Assembly: GCA_934255515.1 (NCBI GenBank)
Contig: CAKQON010000010.1
Span: forward strand, 1 to 44,475
Source of the DNA: an uncultured Sutterella sp.
GTDB taxonomy: Bacteria > Pseudomonadota > Gammaproteobacteria > Burkholderiales > Burkholderiaceae_F
Length of the DNA stretch: 44,475 nt
Direction: 5' to 3'
Every line of letters begins with the position of its first letter. The stretch's first letter is position 1. The translations under genes and the position numbers were made by a program. The notes beneath the pieces are model-generated. The model made no database searches, was not told the origin of the DNA, and saw only the letters and a list, made by a program, of their open reading frames with translations. Positions 1-10,762 of this stretch are shown here, piece by piece.

Positions 1-1194
1 GTTCTCATCCGCACGACGAACGGCTCCCCCGTCATCCTCAATCAGCTGGTCGACCTCAAGATCATGAGCGAATCCTGGGCGAAGGCGCACGGCGCGCTCG
101 AACCCCAGAACTACATCGCGAAGGAAGAGTCCTATGCCGCCCGCCACGCGAACGGCACCGGGCCTTTCAAGCTCGTCTCCCGCGAAGAGGACGTGAAGAC
201 GGTCTTTGCCGCCAATCACGACTGGTGGGATGAAAAGAACCGTTCGGGCAATGTGGAAACTGCCACCTTCCGCCCGATCGCATCGGCCTCTACCCGCACG
301 GCGGCGCTCCTTTCCGGCGAAGTCGACTTCGTCATCGATCCGGCTGCTCAGGATCTGCAGCGCCTCAAGCGCTCCTCCGGCGTCAAGGTTACTGAAGGCC
401 CGGAAAACCGCACGCTCATGGTGGCGCTCGACGAGTACCGCGACCACTCGCCCTACGTCCGCGATGCGTCCGGGAAGCCCCTCGCTCAGAATCCCTTCAA
501 GGACAAGCGCGTCCGTGAAGCGCTCTTCCTTTCCGTCAACCGCGACGGCATCAAGCGCGGCGTCATGCGCGGCCTTTCCGTTCCGACCGGAACGATCGTC
601 ACCTCGATCGTGAACGGCTGGGATAAAACGGCGGCCGAACCCCCGAAGACCGACATTGCCGGCGCGAAGAAGCTCCTTACTGAAGCAGGCTACCCGCAGG
701 GCTTCGGCTTCACGCTCGACTGCCCGAACAACCGGTGGACGAACGATGAGGCGACCTGCAAGGCGCTCGCTTCCCAGTGGGGCCGCATCGGCGTCAAGGT
801 CGAGGTCAACACCATGCCGCGCGCGAAGTACTTCCCGAAGGTCCTGAGCTTCGACACCTCCGCCGGCCTCGTCGGCTGGGGCGCGCCCACCTTTGACGCG
901 CTATACGCGCTCCAGTCGCTTTCAGCCACCTTCAATCCGAAGACGGGCGACGGCATTGCGAACATCGGCCGGGTGTCGCTCCCTGCCATGGACGAAGCGC
1001 TCAACAAAATCCGCGCCGAAGAGAATCCGGAGAAGCGCAACGCGCTCCTCGGGGAAGCGCTTCGCATTGAGCGCGAAAACTACCTTCACATCCCGGTTCA
1101 TGAACTCATGATTGCCTGGGCCATGCGCGACAAGGTCGCTGTGGTTCACCGCCCCGACAACCGTCTCACGATGGAATGGGTTAACGTCAAATAG
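1..1194 (+). CDS. ABC transporter substrate-binding protein, peptide/nickel type (family 5), 5' end outside window
   Basis: This is the C-terminal part of a periplasmic solute-binding protein of the oligopeptide/dipeptide type (SBP_bac_5). The reading frame is open from base 1, so the gene starts upstream; the first in-frame ATG at 64 is internal. Family hallmarks visible are GTGPFKLVSREED, the VNRDGIKRGVMRG stretch, the AKKLLTEAGYPQGF segment and a C-terminal region ending in HIPVHELMIAWAMRDKV. Such proteins capture peptides or similar ligands and pass them to a DppBC-type permease. A matching permease/ATPase set lies on the same strand at 5635-9713 but is separated by four unrelated genes, so a functional link is plausible but not shown. 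A strong terminator follows directly. Confidence 0.88.
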   Translation, partial: VLIRTTNGSPVILNQLVDLKIMSESWAKAHGALEPQNYIAKEESYAARHANGTGPFKLVSREEDVKTVFAANHDWWDEKNRSGNVETATFRPIASASTRTAALLSGEVDFVIDPAAQDLQRLKRSSGVKVTEGPENRTLMVALDEYRDHSPYVRDASGKPLAQNPFKDKRVREALFLSVNRDGIKRGVMRGLSVPTGTIVTSIVNGWDKTAAEPPKTDIAGAKKLLTEAGYPQGFGFTLDCPNNRWTNDEATCKALASQWGRIGVKVEVNTMPRAKYFPKVLSFDTSAGLVGWGAPTFDALYALQSLSATFNPKTGDGIANIGRVSLPAMDEALNKIRAEENPEKRNALLGEALRIERENYLHIPVHELMIAWAMRDKVAVVHRPDNRLTMEWVNVK

Positions 1195-1220
1195 CCTGAA
1201 AATAATCGGGTGTTTGACGA

Positions 1221-1260
1221 GAGGCGCAGACTGAATCGAATCCGCTGCGCCTCTTTCTTT
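1221..1260 (+). terminator. Rho-independent terminator after the substrate-binding protein gene
   Basis: A 9-bp perfect stem (GAGGCGCAG at 1221-1229 with CTGCGCCTC at 1245-1253) is followed by TTTCTTT. It lies 27 bases after the stop codon and just before the 3' end of the convergent LysR gene. Confidence 0.8.
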
Positions 1261-1282
1261 ATCTGCCTGCCGCGGCTTCGGA

Positions 1283-2224
1283 CTATTCGCCCGCGAGGAA
1301 GTCCGGGTTTCTCACGACCGAAAGGATCATGCCGCGAAGCCACTGCATCGCCGGATCATTGTGGCTTCTGTCGTGCCAGATGAGCTTCGGCGTAAAGCGC
1401 CCGCCCGTCGCGAGCGCTTCCGCAACCGGGAGGTCATGGAGGACCTCCTTTTTGACGCACCAGTCGGCAAGAAGCTCGGATACGAACATGATGAGGTCGC
1501 TCGAAGCGACGACGCGCGTGGCGCCGATGAAGTAAGGCGTCCGGAAGACGACCCGGCGCTTCGCATATTCCGAATCCTCGCGGCTCTTCAGCACGCGGAA
1601 GAAGTTGGTCGGCCGCCAGGTGACCTCAACGAAGCCGTAATGCAGGATGTCCTCTACCGAAAGCATCCCTTTTTCGGCCGCAAGCTTCTCGAGCGGATGC
1701 CCCGGTCGGCAGACGAGCTTGTTGGCGCAGTTTTCAAGGAGCGGCAGGTAGTGAAAGCCTTCCGGCACGCTCTCCATGGGGCTGATGACGGCATCGAGAT
1801 CGCCGGTGCGAAGCTCCACGGGCCAGTCGTTCGTGATCTCGTTCATTTCGACCGAGACGCCCGGCGCAATCGTCGTGATCCGGGTGATGGCGGGCGCGAG
1901 GAAGAGAACGCCGTGATCGACCCCTCCGATGTGAAAGTTTCTCGAGAGCGCCTTCGGGTCGAAGTCGTTCTCTTCGAGGAGCCGTTCGTAGTCGTCAAGG
2001 AGCCTCCTGACCTGGGGCATCAGGTCGTTCGCGCGCCAGGTGGCGGCGAGTCCCCCTGCGCAGCGCGTGAAAAGCTCATCATTAAAGGTTTCCCGGAGCT
2101 TTGCAAGGAGCCTCGAGGCCGTCGCCGGCGGAATCCCCAACTGATAGGCCGCATTCACCAGGTTCTGCGTCTCATAGAGGGTCTTGAAGAAAATGAGTCC
2201 GTCGCGGTCCAGTGCTTTTTTCAT
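1283..2224 (-). CDS. LysR-family transcriptional regulator divergent from assT
   Basis: A 313-residue protein with an N-terminal winged helix-turn-helix (about residues 8-65; LVNAAYQLGIPPATASRLLAKLRE is the recognition part) and a C-terminal periplasmic-binding-protein-like effector domain (about 95-300). This is the standard LysR layout and length. It is transcribed away from assT, with 157 bases between the two start codons. Divergent LysR genes commonly control their neighbour, so control of assT by an aromatic or sulfated ligand is the natural inference; no ligand can be read from the sequence. An imperfect inverted repeat in the intergenic region could be its operator. Confidence 0.85.
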   Translation of the reverse strand: MKKALDRDGLIFFKTLYETQNLVNAAYQLGIPPATASRLLAKLRETFNDELFTRCAGGLAATWRANDLMPQVRRLLDDYERLLEENDFDPKALSRNFHIGGVDHGVLFLAPAITRITTIAPGVSVEMNEITNDWPVELRTGDLDAVISPMESVPEGFHYLPLLENCANKLVCRPGHPLEKLAAEKGMLSVEDILHYGFVEVTWRPTNFFRVLKSREDSEYAKRRVVFRTPYFIGATRVVASSDLIMFVSELLADWCVKKEVLHDLPVAEALATGGRFTPKLIWHDRSHNDPAMQWLRGMILSVVRNPDFLAGE

Positions 2225-2328
2225 TTTCAGAAAATTGAGTATTCCAAATCAGATCGTTCGCCGTAGGAAGCCGCCAATACCCAAAAAAGAGGAAGCGATT
2301 TACTCTTTTCGAACGAATTGAAAAGATT

Positions 2329-2350
2329 AGTTGCATGAGTTTAGCGACTA
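2329..2350. promoter_or_regulatory. Candidate LysR operator between the LysR gene and assT
   Basis: Inverted repeat TAGTTGC-N8-GCGACTA, six of seven positions matching, 32 bases upstream of the assT start. Position and dyad form fit a LysR-type site, but no consensus for this regulator is known and the match could be chance. The assT ribosome binding site AAAGGAG (2366-2372) lies downstream. Confidence 0.35.
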
Positions 2351-2381
2351 TTCCACATTGAGTTGAAAGGAGAATACTCTG

Positions 2382-4208
2382 ATGTCCTTCTCGTCCAAGC
2401 TTACGCCGGTCGCCCTCTCGCTCGCCCTCGTCGCGGGCTTCAGCCTCCCGTCTGCCGTCATGGCAAGCGGCGGCGGCTCCGGCCCTGCCGTTCAGTACGT
2501 TGCTCCGGGCAAGATCGGCGAAATCGTCGTCAACCCGTACAAGATTGCACCGCTCACGGCCATCATCAAGAATGGCGGCTATGAGCTCAAGGACGCTTCC
2601 GTGCGCGTCGTCCCGAAGGCGGGCGGCCAGGAAATCGCCTACAAGGTGAGCAACAAGGCCCTTCGCACCTATGCCGGCATTCCGGTGTTCGGCCTCTATC
2701 CCGACTACAACAACAAGGTCGAGGTGAGCTACACCTACATCTACAACGGCCAGGAAACGCGCGTTGAGAAAGAGGTCTACACGATGTACGCCCCGGCGGT
2801 CTACACCCCGGTGAACGGCTCGATGGCTCAGCACCACAACATGTTCGAGACCGAGGTCGTGAAGGTCGATCCTGAATTCAAGGACCGCCTCTACCTCATC
2901 AACAACTTCCTCTCGACCGCTCCGAAGCAGGGTCGCGTGGTCTGGAACAACCCCACCGGCGGCGCACTTGAATGGAACTACTACCCGCAGAACGCCATCC
3001 TCGACACGAAGGGCGAAGTCCGCTGGTACATGCATGTCGAACCCATCTATGACCCGGAAACCATCTACCGCTCCGGCATCATGATGGGCTTCCATCAGAA
3101 CCCCGACGGCGCCTTCACGTTCGGCTACGGCCAGCGCTATGCGAAGTACGACCTCATGGGCCGCGAAATCTTCAACCGCCGCCTCCCGGACGGCTACGCC
3201 GACTTCTCGCACGCGCTCGACCCCGCTCAGAACGGCCACCTCTTCCTTCGCGTTTCGAATGCCGACTACCGTCGTCCTGACGGCAAGCGCGTCCACACCG
3301 TCCGCGACGTCATCGCTGAAGTCGATCAGAACGGCCAGGTGGTGGACGATTTCCGCCTCTACGACATCCTCGACCCCTATCGCGACAACGTGATCAAGGC
3401 GATGGACCAGGGCGCGGTCTGCCTCAATATCGACGCCACGAAGTCCGGCCATACGCTTTCGGCCGCTGAACTCGCCGCCATGGACAAGAACGACAAGTTC
3501 GGCGACATCGCGGGCGTGGGTCCGGGCCGCAACTGGGCGCACGTCAACTCCGTCGACTACGACCCGAGCGACGACTCGATCATCATCTCCTCGCGCCATC
3601 AGTCCGCCGTCGTCAAGATCGGCCGCGACAAGAAGGTGAAGTGGATTCTCGCTTCGCCCGAAGGCTGGAGAGGCGAACTCGCGAAGAAGGTCCTGACGCC
3701 CGTTGACGCGAACGGCAACAAGATCAAGTGCGAAGGGAGCAAATGCGAAGGGGGCTTCGACTGGACGTGGACCCAGCACACCGGCTGGCGCATCGACTCG
3801 AAGTCCGACAAGAACGTCTTCTATCTCTCCGTCTTCGACAACGGCGACGCCCGCGGCATGGAGCAGCCCCCGCTCCCCGACATGAAGTACTCCCGAGCCG
3901 TGATCTACAAGATCGACCAGAACAAGATGACGGTCCAGCAGATCTGGGAATACGGCAAGGAACGCGGCTTCGAATGGTACAGCCCGATCACGTCGCTTGT
4001 TGAATACCAGACCGATAAGGATTCCGTGATGGTCTATTCCGCCACGGCAAGCCTCATCATGAAGGAATTCAACACCAAGGCCCCGAACCCGGTCATCAAC
4101 GAATTCAAGTGGGGTGCCAAGGAACCCTCCGTTGAAATCAGGATCAAGAGCTCGCTCGGCTACCAGGCGATGCCTGTGAGCCTTGAAAAGGCCTTCGACC
4201 TGAAGTAA
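2382..4208 (+). CDS. assT: Arylsulfate sulfotransferase (AssT)
   Basis: A 608-residue periplasmic enzyme that moves sulfate from one phenolic sulfate ester to another phenol through a sulfo-histidine intermediate, without PAPS. Residues 1-28 form a Sec signal peptide. The catalytic set known from E. coli CFT073 AssT can be matched: H277 (DFSHALDP), H387 (NWAHVNS), R405 (SSRHQS) and H466 (WTWTQHTGW), the last being the likely sulfo-acceptor. A C450/C455 pair just before the catalytic loop matches the disulfide of the E. coli enzyme, which there is made by DsbL/DsbI; no dsbL or dsbI lies nearby. Start chosen for the AAAGGAG ribosome binding site nine bases upstream. Monocistronic: LysR divergent upstream, strong terminator downstream. 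Confidence 0.95.
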   Translation: MSFSSKLTPVALSLALVAGFSLPSAVMASGGGSGPAVQYVAPGKIGEIVVNPYKIAPLTAIIKNGGYELKDASVRVVPKAGGQEIAYKVSNKALRTYAGIPVFGLYPDYNNKVEVSYTYIYNGQETRVEKEVYTMYAPAVYTPVNGSMAQHHNMFETEVVKVDPEFKDRLYLINNFLSTAPKQGRVVWNNPTGGALEWNYYPQNAILDTKGEVRWYMHVEPIYDPETIYRSGIMMGFHQNPDGAFTFGYGQRYAKYDLMGREIFNRRLPDGYADFSHALDPAQNGHLFLRVSNADYRRPDGKRVHTVRDVIAEVDQNGQVVDDFRLYDILDPYRDNVIKAMDQGAVCLNIDATKSGHTLSAAELAAMDKNDKFGDIAGVGPGRNWAHVNSVDYDPSDDSIIISSRHQSAVVKIGRDKKVKWILASPEGWRGELAKKVLTPVDANGNKIKCEGSKCEGGFDWTWTQHTGWRIDSKSDKNVFYLSVFDNGDARGMEQPPLPDMKYSRAVIYKIDQNKMTVQQIWEYGKERGFEWYSPITSLVEYQTDKDSVMVYSATASLIMKEFNTKAPNPVINEFKWGAKEPSVEIRIKSSLGYQAMPVSLEKAFDLK

Positions 4209-4232
4209 TCCGGGATTTACTAATCTCTGCCG

Positions 4233-4272
4233 ACCGGCGCTGGTTCAGACTCCGAACCAGCGCCGGTTTTTC
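4233..4272 (+). terminator. Rho-independent terminator of assT
   Basis: Perfect 14-bp stem (4233-4246 with 4254-4267), 7-base loop AGACTCC, followed by a T-rich tail (TTTTTCTATTC). It starts 24 bases after the assT stop. Confidence 0.92.
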
Positions 4273-4327
4273 TATTCTTCAAGCGCCTGGCGGCGTTTGG
4301 AAGGCAGAAGAGATCTGCGCTTAAGAC

Positions 4328-4699
4328 TCACTGCCTGAATTCGATGGTTTTCTCAGGGCTTTCTGCAGGCTTCGGCGGCTCGGAAGGAATGTCAGTTGCC
4401 TCGAGCTTCATGATGACGGGCCTCAGGCCGTCATTGCAGGAGACGATCGCGACGCCGGGCTTCAGGATCCAGTCGCCGTAGTAGAAGAGGTTTTCGCCCG
4501 CACCATGCGCGAGCGCGAAGACGTACTGGTAGATCGCCTTCCAGGCTTCGTCGCAGAACCCTTCGGGCCTCGCATAGTCGGCGTAGAACACTTGCCCGGC
4601 CTTCATCAGCGGACAAGGTCCGAGACCGATCATGCCGAACTCTTTGGCGAGTTCAGAGTCGAACGTCGTTTTGAGGATGGAGATTCTCACTTTCTTCAT
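4328..4699 (-). CDS. TIGR04076-family small protein of unknown function
   Basis: A 123-residue protein resembling the TIGR04076 family: a GPCPLMKAGQVF segment, then PEGFCDEAWKAIYQYVFAL, then a C-terminal SCNDGLRPVIMKL. The conserved Cys and Asp-Gly-x-Arg-Pro pattern is the family signature; its function is not known. A longer in-frame start at 4858 exists, but MKKVRIS at 4699 is preferred because a GGAGA ribosome binding site lies eight bases upstream and the upstream residues are low-complexity and basic. The 5' end overlaps the 5' end of the divergent Crp/Fnr gene by about 23 bases if that gene starts at 4677. Confidence 0.75.
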   Translation of the reverse strand: MKKVRISILKTTFDSELAKEFGMIGLGPCPLMKAGQVFYADYARPEGFCDEAWKAIYQYVFALAHGAGENLFYYGDWILKPGVAIVSCNDGLRPVIMKLEATDIPSEPPKPAESPEKTIEFRQ

Positions 4700-5402
4700 T
4701 TTTGGGTCTCCATGCAAGAATGGAAGCCATGCTGCTTCCAAGATTGTTTTTTCACAGGATTTCGCGCCCTTCCGGCCTTTCCTTCTCGGGCTCGCCCCGC
4801 GCGTGAGGCGTTTTCGACGCGGGGAATTCCTCTGGCGTCCGGGCGAACCATTCAGCACTGTTTTTTATATTGATTCAGGGCTCGTGCGCGCCGCGGTTGA
4901 AGGAAAGCGCGACCGCCGGAATACCGCATGGCACGGCCCCGGGACCATGTTTCCAGTGGTGCACTCCGAACAATTCGCACTTGAAAATTCGATTACGGCC
5001 GAAGCCGTCACCGATGTCGCGGCGCTTGAATTCACGAACGACGCGATTCTCTCGGCCCTCCGCCGGAATCCTGACTTTGCGGTTGCAACCATCGACTGGT
5101 ACTCCAGGTACGTCAATCTTCTGCTCTTCACGTCAAGCAGCCTCACGTTTGCGAAAACGGTCTCTGCATTGGCCGCCGTTCTGCTTCTCCTCTTTGAGAA
5201 TGCGCCGGAGGCGCAGCTCGGACGCGATGAAGAACTGCGCATAACGCAGACGGAACTCGCCGAACTTCTCGGCATTGACCGCGCAAGTCTTGTTCGGGCA
5301 ATGACAATCCTGCGAAGTGCGGGCGCGATTGCCACGGCGCGCGGCGTGGTGAAGCTCGTTTCCATCGAACGCCTTCGCGACGCGGCTCGCGAGATTCAAT
5401 AA
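4677..5402 (+). CDS. Crp/Fnr-family transcriptional regulator
   Basis: About 241 residues: an N-terminal cyclic-nucleotide-binding-type beta-barrel (around FRRGEFLWRPGEPFSTVFYI, continuing to a VTDVAALEFT strand), a long dimerisation helix, and a C-terminal HTH with ITQTELAELLGIDRASLVRA. No Cys cluster of the Fnr type is seen, so the signal is unknown. The start is uncertain: ATG 4677 has no good ribosome binding site, ATG 4632 is further upstream, and the domain itself begins near base 4770. Whichever ATG is used, the gene overlaps the divergent TIGR04076-like gene at its 5' end, so the two promoters must lie inside each other's coding region. Not obviously linked to the transporter genes downstream. 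Confidence 0.8.
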   Translation: MEILTFFIFGSPCKNGSHAASKIVFSQDFAPFRPFLLGLAPRVRRFRRGEFLWRPGEPFSTVFYIDSGLVRAAVEGKRDRRNTAWHGPGTMFPVVHSEQFALENSITAEAVTDVAALEFTNDAILSALRRNPDFAVATIDWYSRYVNLLLFTSSSLTFAKTVSALAAVLLLLFENAPEAQLGRDEELRITQTELAELLGIDRASLVRAMTILRSAGAIATARGVVKLVSIERLRDAAREIQ

Positions 5403-5634
5403 TCGCGGTTCGCGCAATTTTCTTCCGCCGCATTTGCGCCACAGACCGGAAGATTCTTCTTCGGTCTGATCCAGCCGGGAGCCGTCTCGGTACTTTCTCC
5501 TTTTCCGCTTCATCCTCATCAAGGCAAAATGAAGCACGAGAATCGGGGTTCTGCATCAGAATGGTGCGTCCCGACGCTTTTCCCCAACGCGGGCGCAAAA
5601 AGACAAAGAAAGCGCCCGAAAAACGGATCTCCAA

Positions 5635-6612
5635 ATGCCAGCTTTTCTTCTGCGAAGGCTTCTTGAAGCCCTTGTGGTGCTGCTTGCCGTCGCCGCCATC
5701 GCCTTCGTGCTCTTTCAGTTCATCGGCGATCCGGTCGCTCAGATGCTCCCGATGGATGCGACCCCTGAGGACCGCGCGAGGCTTGCCGCCGCGCTTGGCC
5801 TCGACCAGCCGGGCTGGATGCAGTTTCTGAAGTTCCTTCAGAATGCCGTCCACGGCGACTTCGGGCTGTCGCTCCGGCAGGCTGCGCCCGTGGCGTCCCT
5901 TTTCGCCGATCGCCTTCCCGCCACGATGGAGCTCGCCTTTGCGGCGCTCCTCATTGCCCTTCTTCTCGGTATTCCCGCGGGCGTCTGGGCGGCCGTGCAT
6001 CCCAAAAAGTGGTCGTCTCAGCTCATCATGGGCGCGTCCGTTCTCGGCATGTCGCTTCCGACCTTCCTGATCGGCATTCTCCTCATTCTGCTATTCAGCG
6101 TTGAGGTCGACTGGCTCCCGTCCTTCGGACGCGGGGAAACCGTTTCGCTCGGCTGGTGGACGACGGGGCTCCTCACGGCCGACGGCCTGAAGCACCTCAT
6201 TCTTCCCGCGGCAACGCTCGCGATCTTTCAGCTCGCCCTCATTGTGAGGCTCGTGCGAGCGGAGATGCTTGAAGTGATCCGCCAGGACTTCATCAAATTT
6301 GCCCGTGCGCGCGGGCTCTCGAACCGCACGGTCTACCTCGGCCATGCGCTCAAAAATACGCTCCTGCCCGTCATCACCATCACGGGCCTGCAGTTGGGCG
6401 GCCTCATCGCCTTCTCGATTGTTACCGAAACCGTATTCCAGTGGCCCGGGATGGGGCTTTTGTTCCTTCAGTCCGTGCAGTTTGCGGACATTCCGGTCCT
6501 TACGGCCTACCTCTGCCTCATGGCGCTCTTCTTTGTGATCATCAACCTCGCCGTTGACGGTCTCTGCGCAATGGTGGATCCGCGCCTCAAGGCTCAGGCC
6601 CGCCGCGGCTGA
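5635..6612 (+). CDS. Peptide-type ABC transporter permease, DppB/GsiC-like
   Basis: A 325-residue inner-membrane protein. It starts with the family's first membrane helix (FLLRRLLEALVVLLAVAAI), has a periplasmic loop with a GDFGLSLRQ motif (about 78-86), then five further membrane segments. The cytoplasmic EAA loop, which docks to the ATPase, is visible as EVIRQDFIKFARARGLS (about 205-225). It is the first gene of a BC-DF set with 47 bases to the next permease, so very likely one operon. Such importers bring in dipeptides, oligopeptides, glutathione or nickel; the exact substrate cannot be told from the permease. Confidence 0.92.
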   Translation: MPAFLLRRLLEALVVLLAVAAIAFVLFQFIGDPVAQMLPMDATPEDRARLAAALGLDQPGWMQFLKFLQNAVHGDFGLSLRQAAPVASLFADRLPATMELAFAALLIALLLGIPAGVWAAVHPKKWSSQLIMGASVLGMSLPTFLIGILLILLFSVEVDWLPSFGRGETVSLGWWTTGLLTADGLKHLILPAATLAIFQLALIVRLVRAEMLEVIRQDFIKFARARGLSNRTVYLGHALKNTLLPVITITGLQLGGLIAFSIVTETVFQWPGMGLLFLQSVQFADIPVLTAYLCLMALFFVIINLAVDGLCAMVDPRLKAQARRG

Positions 6613-6659
6613 CCGCCTTTAAGGCCTTTGGGAAAAAGAAACCAAAAAGACACTTCGTC

Positions 6660-7592
6660 ATGACTGCACAGAAAGACAAAACCTTCCTCGCGCGGCTTTC
6701 AGACTCCCCGGTCTGGTGGTCGCTCAAGAATTCGCTTACGGCTCAGATCGCGCTCGCAGCCGGCATTCTGCTGATCGTCCTTGCCGTCGGCGCGCCGATT
6801 TTTTCGACGCAGAACCCCTTCGACCTCGCGTCGATCGACATTTCCTTCGCGAACCTTCCGCCCTCCTGGACCGAATCGGGAGACCCGATGTTTCTCTTCG
6901 GGACAGACGACCAGGGGCGCGACCTCTGGTCCGCAATGCTTTACGGCATGAGGCTCTCGCTTACGATCAGCGTGATTGCGGTCGCCCTTTCGATTCTCCT
7001 GGGCGTCTCGCTCGGCCTTCTCGCAGGCTTTGCGGGCGGGTGGATCGAAAGCCTCATCATGCGCGTCTGCGACATCATGCTTTCCTTCCCGGCGATTCTC
7101 CTCGCGCTCCTCATTGACGGCATTCTTCGCGCGGCGCTTCCCGCTGGCGAACATACGCTTCTCCCCTACGTCGTTCTCATCGCCGCCATCACGCTCTCGG
7201 GCTGGGTGCCCTATGCGAGGACGGTGCGCGGCATGACCCTCGTCGAGCGCGGCCGCGAATACGTTCTTTCCGCTCGCGTGATCGGCGTGAAGCCCCGCGT
7301 CATTCTCTACCGCCACATTCTTCCCAACGTCCTCGGTCCCGTCTTTGTGCTCGGAACCCTTCACGTTGCAACGGCGATTCTCACGGAAGCGACGCTCTCC
7401 TTCCTCGGGGTCGGCGTTCCGCCGACGACGCCTTCTCTCGGAACGCTCATCCGCATCGGAAGCGACTTCCTCTTCTCAGGCGAATGGTGGATCACGATCT
7501 TCCCGGGCGCAGCGCTCGTTGCGCTCATTCTTTCCGTCAACCTCGTGGGCGACTGGCTCCGCGATGCGTTCAATCCGACGCTTCAGCAGTAA
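6660..7592 (+). CDS. Peptide-type ABC transporter permease, DppC-like
   Basis: A 310-residue inner-membrane partner of the preceding permease. The N-terminus carries the OppC_N segment with the first membrane helix (about 28-50), followed by the family motif MFLFGTDDQGRDLWS (about 77-91) and five more helices. The EAA loop reads RGREYVLSARVIGV (about 196-209). It lies 15 bases upstream of the fused ATPase gene and on the same strand, giving the usual B-C-D/F order. Confidence 0.92.
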   Translation: MTAQKDKTFLARLSDSPVWWSLKNSLTAQIALAAGILLIVLAVGAPIFSTQNPFDLASIDISFANLPPSWTESGDPMFLFGTDDQGRDLWSAMLYGMRLSLTISVIAVALSILLGVSLGLLAGFAGGWIESLIMRVCDIMLSFPAILLALLIDGILRAALPAGEHTLLPYVVLIAAITLSGWVPYARTVRGMTLVERGREYVLSARVIGVKPRVILYRHILPNVLGPVFVLGTLHVATAILTEATLSFLGVGVPPTTPSLGTLIRIGSDFLFSGEWWITIFPGAALVALILSVNLVGDWLRDAFNPTLQQ

Positions 7593-7607
7593 TAGAGAGG
7601 CTCAGAA

Positions 7608-9713
<2,106 letters not shown>

Positions 9714-9765
9714 CACATCAGAGCCCACGGGCGTGCAATAGCCGAAAGCCCGCGCGCCCGCTAAT

Positions 9766-9809
9766 ATACGGTCCGTTTCTGTTCTGAGAAGAAGCGGACC
9801 GTATTTTTA
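9766..9809 (+). terminator. Rho-independent terminator of the ABC importer operon
   Basis: 15-base arms 9766-9780 and 9790-9804 pair at 14 positions plus one G-T, with a nine-base loop, followed by TTTTATT. It closes the 5635-9713 operon and separates it from menB. Confidence 0.88.
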
Positions 9810-9918
9810 TTGGGGTCTTTTCTTCCCGGACAGCAAATCTTTTTATTCACGCCTGCGCTAAGGGGAGAAGCGGCCCGAAAAGCCCCTCGCCCGGCGCACC
9901 ACTCAAGGACCAAGCAAA

Positions 9919-10743
9919 ATGGAACGACGCTGGGAGCCGATCAAGGAATACTCGGACATTCTCTTTGACTTCTTTGAGGGCATCGCCCGCATCACGATCA
10001 ACCGTCCCCAGGTGCGCAATGCCTTTACGCCCGTGACGGTCGCACAGATGTCCGAAGCCCTCACGATCTGCCGCCAGAGAAACGACATCCGCGTTGTCGT
10101 CCTCACAGGTGCCGGCGACAAGGCTTTCTGCTCGGGCGGCGACATGCACGTGAAGGGCATCGGCGGCTACATCGATCCGACGGGCGTGCCGCGCCTCAAC
10201 GTGCTCGACGTGCAGAAGCAGATCCGTTCGCTTCCGAAGCCCGTGATCGCCATGGTGAACGGCTTTGCGATCGGCGGCGGCCACGTGCTTCAGGTGGTCT
10301 GCGACCTTTCGATTGCGAGCGAAAACGCGATCTTCGGCCAGACGGGTCCGCGCGTCGGCTCCTTTGACGCCGGATTCGGCGCGAGCTACCTCGCCCGCTG
10401 CGTGGGTCAGAAGAAGGCGCGCGAAATCTGGTTCATGTGCCGCAAGTATTCCGCCCAGGAAGCCCTCGAAATGGGTCTCGTCAACAAGGTTGTCCCGTTC
10501 GATAAGCTCGAAGACGAAGTCGTCGACTGGGCCAAGACCATGATGCAGCACAGCGCCCTTGCGATCCGCATGATCAAGGCGGGCCTCAATGCCGAGCTTG
10601 ACGGCCAGGCGGGCATCCAGGAGCTCGCGGGCGACTGCACGATGCTCTACTACATGACCGATGAAGCGCAGGAAGGGGGGCGAGCCTTCCTTGAGAAGCG
10701 CGCGCCGCAGTTCAAGTTCAACACGGATCCGTCGAACCCCTGA
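9919..10743 (+). CDS. menB: 1,4-dihydroxy-2-naphthoyl-CoA synthase
   Basis: A 274-residue crotonase-fold enzyme of menaquinone synthesis that closes the second ring of o-succinylbenzoyl-CoA. MenB-specific features are the [14 protein letters not shown] start, the oxyanion-hole segment [26 protein letters not shown], and [16 protein letters not shown], plus the C-terminal tail with [17 protein letters not shown] that reaches into the neighbouring subunit. Length agrees with the family. AAGGACC lies 11 bases upstream of the start as a weak ribosome binding site. menE follows after 19 bases, so the two form an operon; other men genes are not in the window. Confidence 0.94.
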   Translation: MERRWEPIKEYSDILFDFFEGIARITINRPQVRNAFTPVTVAQMSEALTICRQRNDIRVVVLTGAGDKAFCSGGDMHVKGIGGYIDPTGVPRLNVLDVQKQIRSLPKPVIAMVNGFAIGGGHVLQVVCDLSIASENAIFGQTGPRVGSFDAGFGASYLARCVGQKKAREIWFMCRKYSAQEALEMGLVNKVVPFDKLEDEVVDWAKTMMQHSALAIRMIKAGLNAELDGQAGIQELAGDCTMLYYMTDEAQEGGRAFLEKRAPQFKFNTDPSNP

Positions 10744-10762
10744 TTCCCCCCGCAATTGATTA

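Noticed and set aside
2172..3779. 535-codon minus-strand open frame antisense to assT
   Set aside because: It mirrors the codon pattern of assT, has no family features or ribosome binding site, and is a common artefact opposite GC-rich genes.
5440..5470. Hairpin with CAGACCG/CGGTCTG arms after the Crp/Fnr gene
   Set aside because: No T-run follows and the inner pairing is out of register, so it was not called a terminator.
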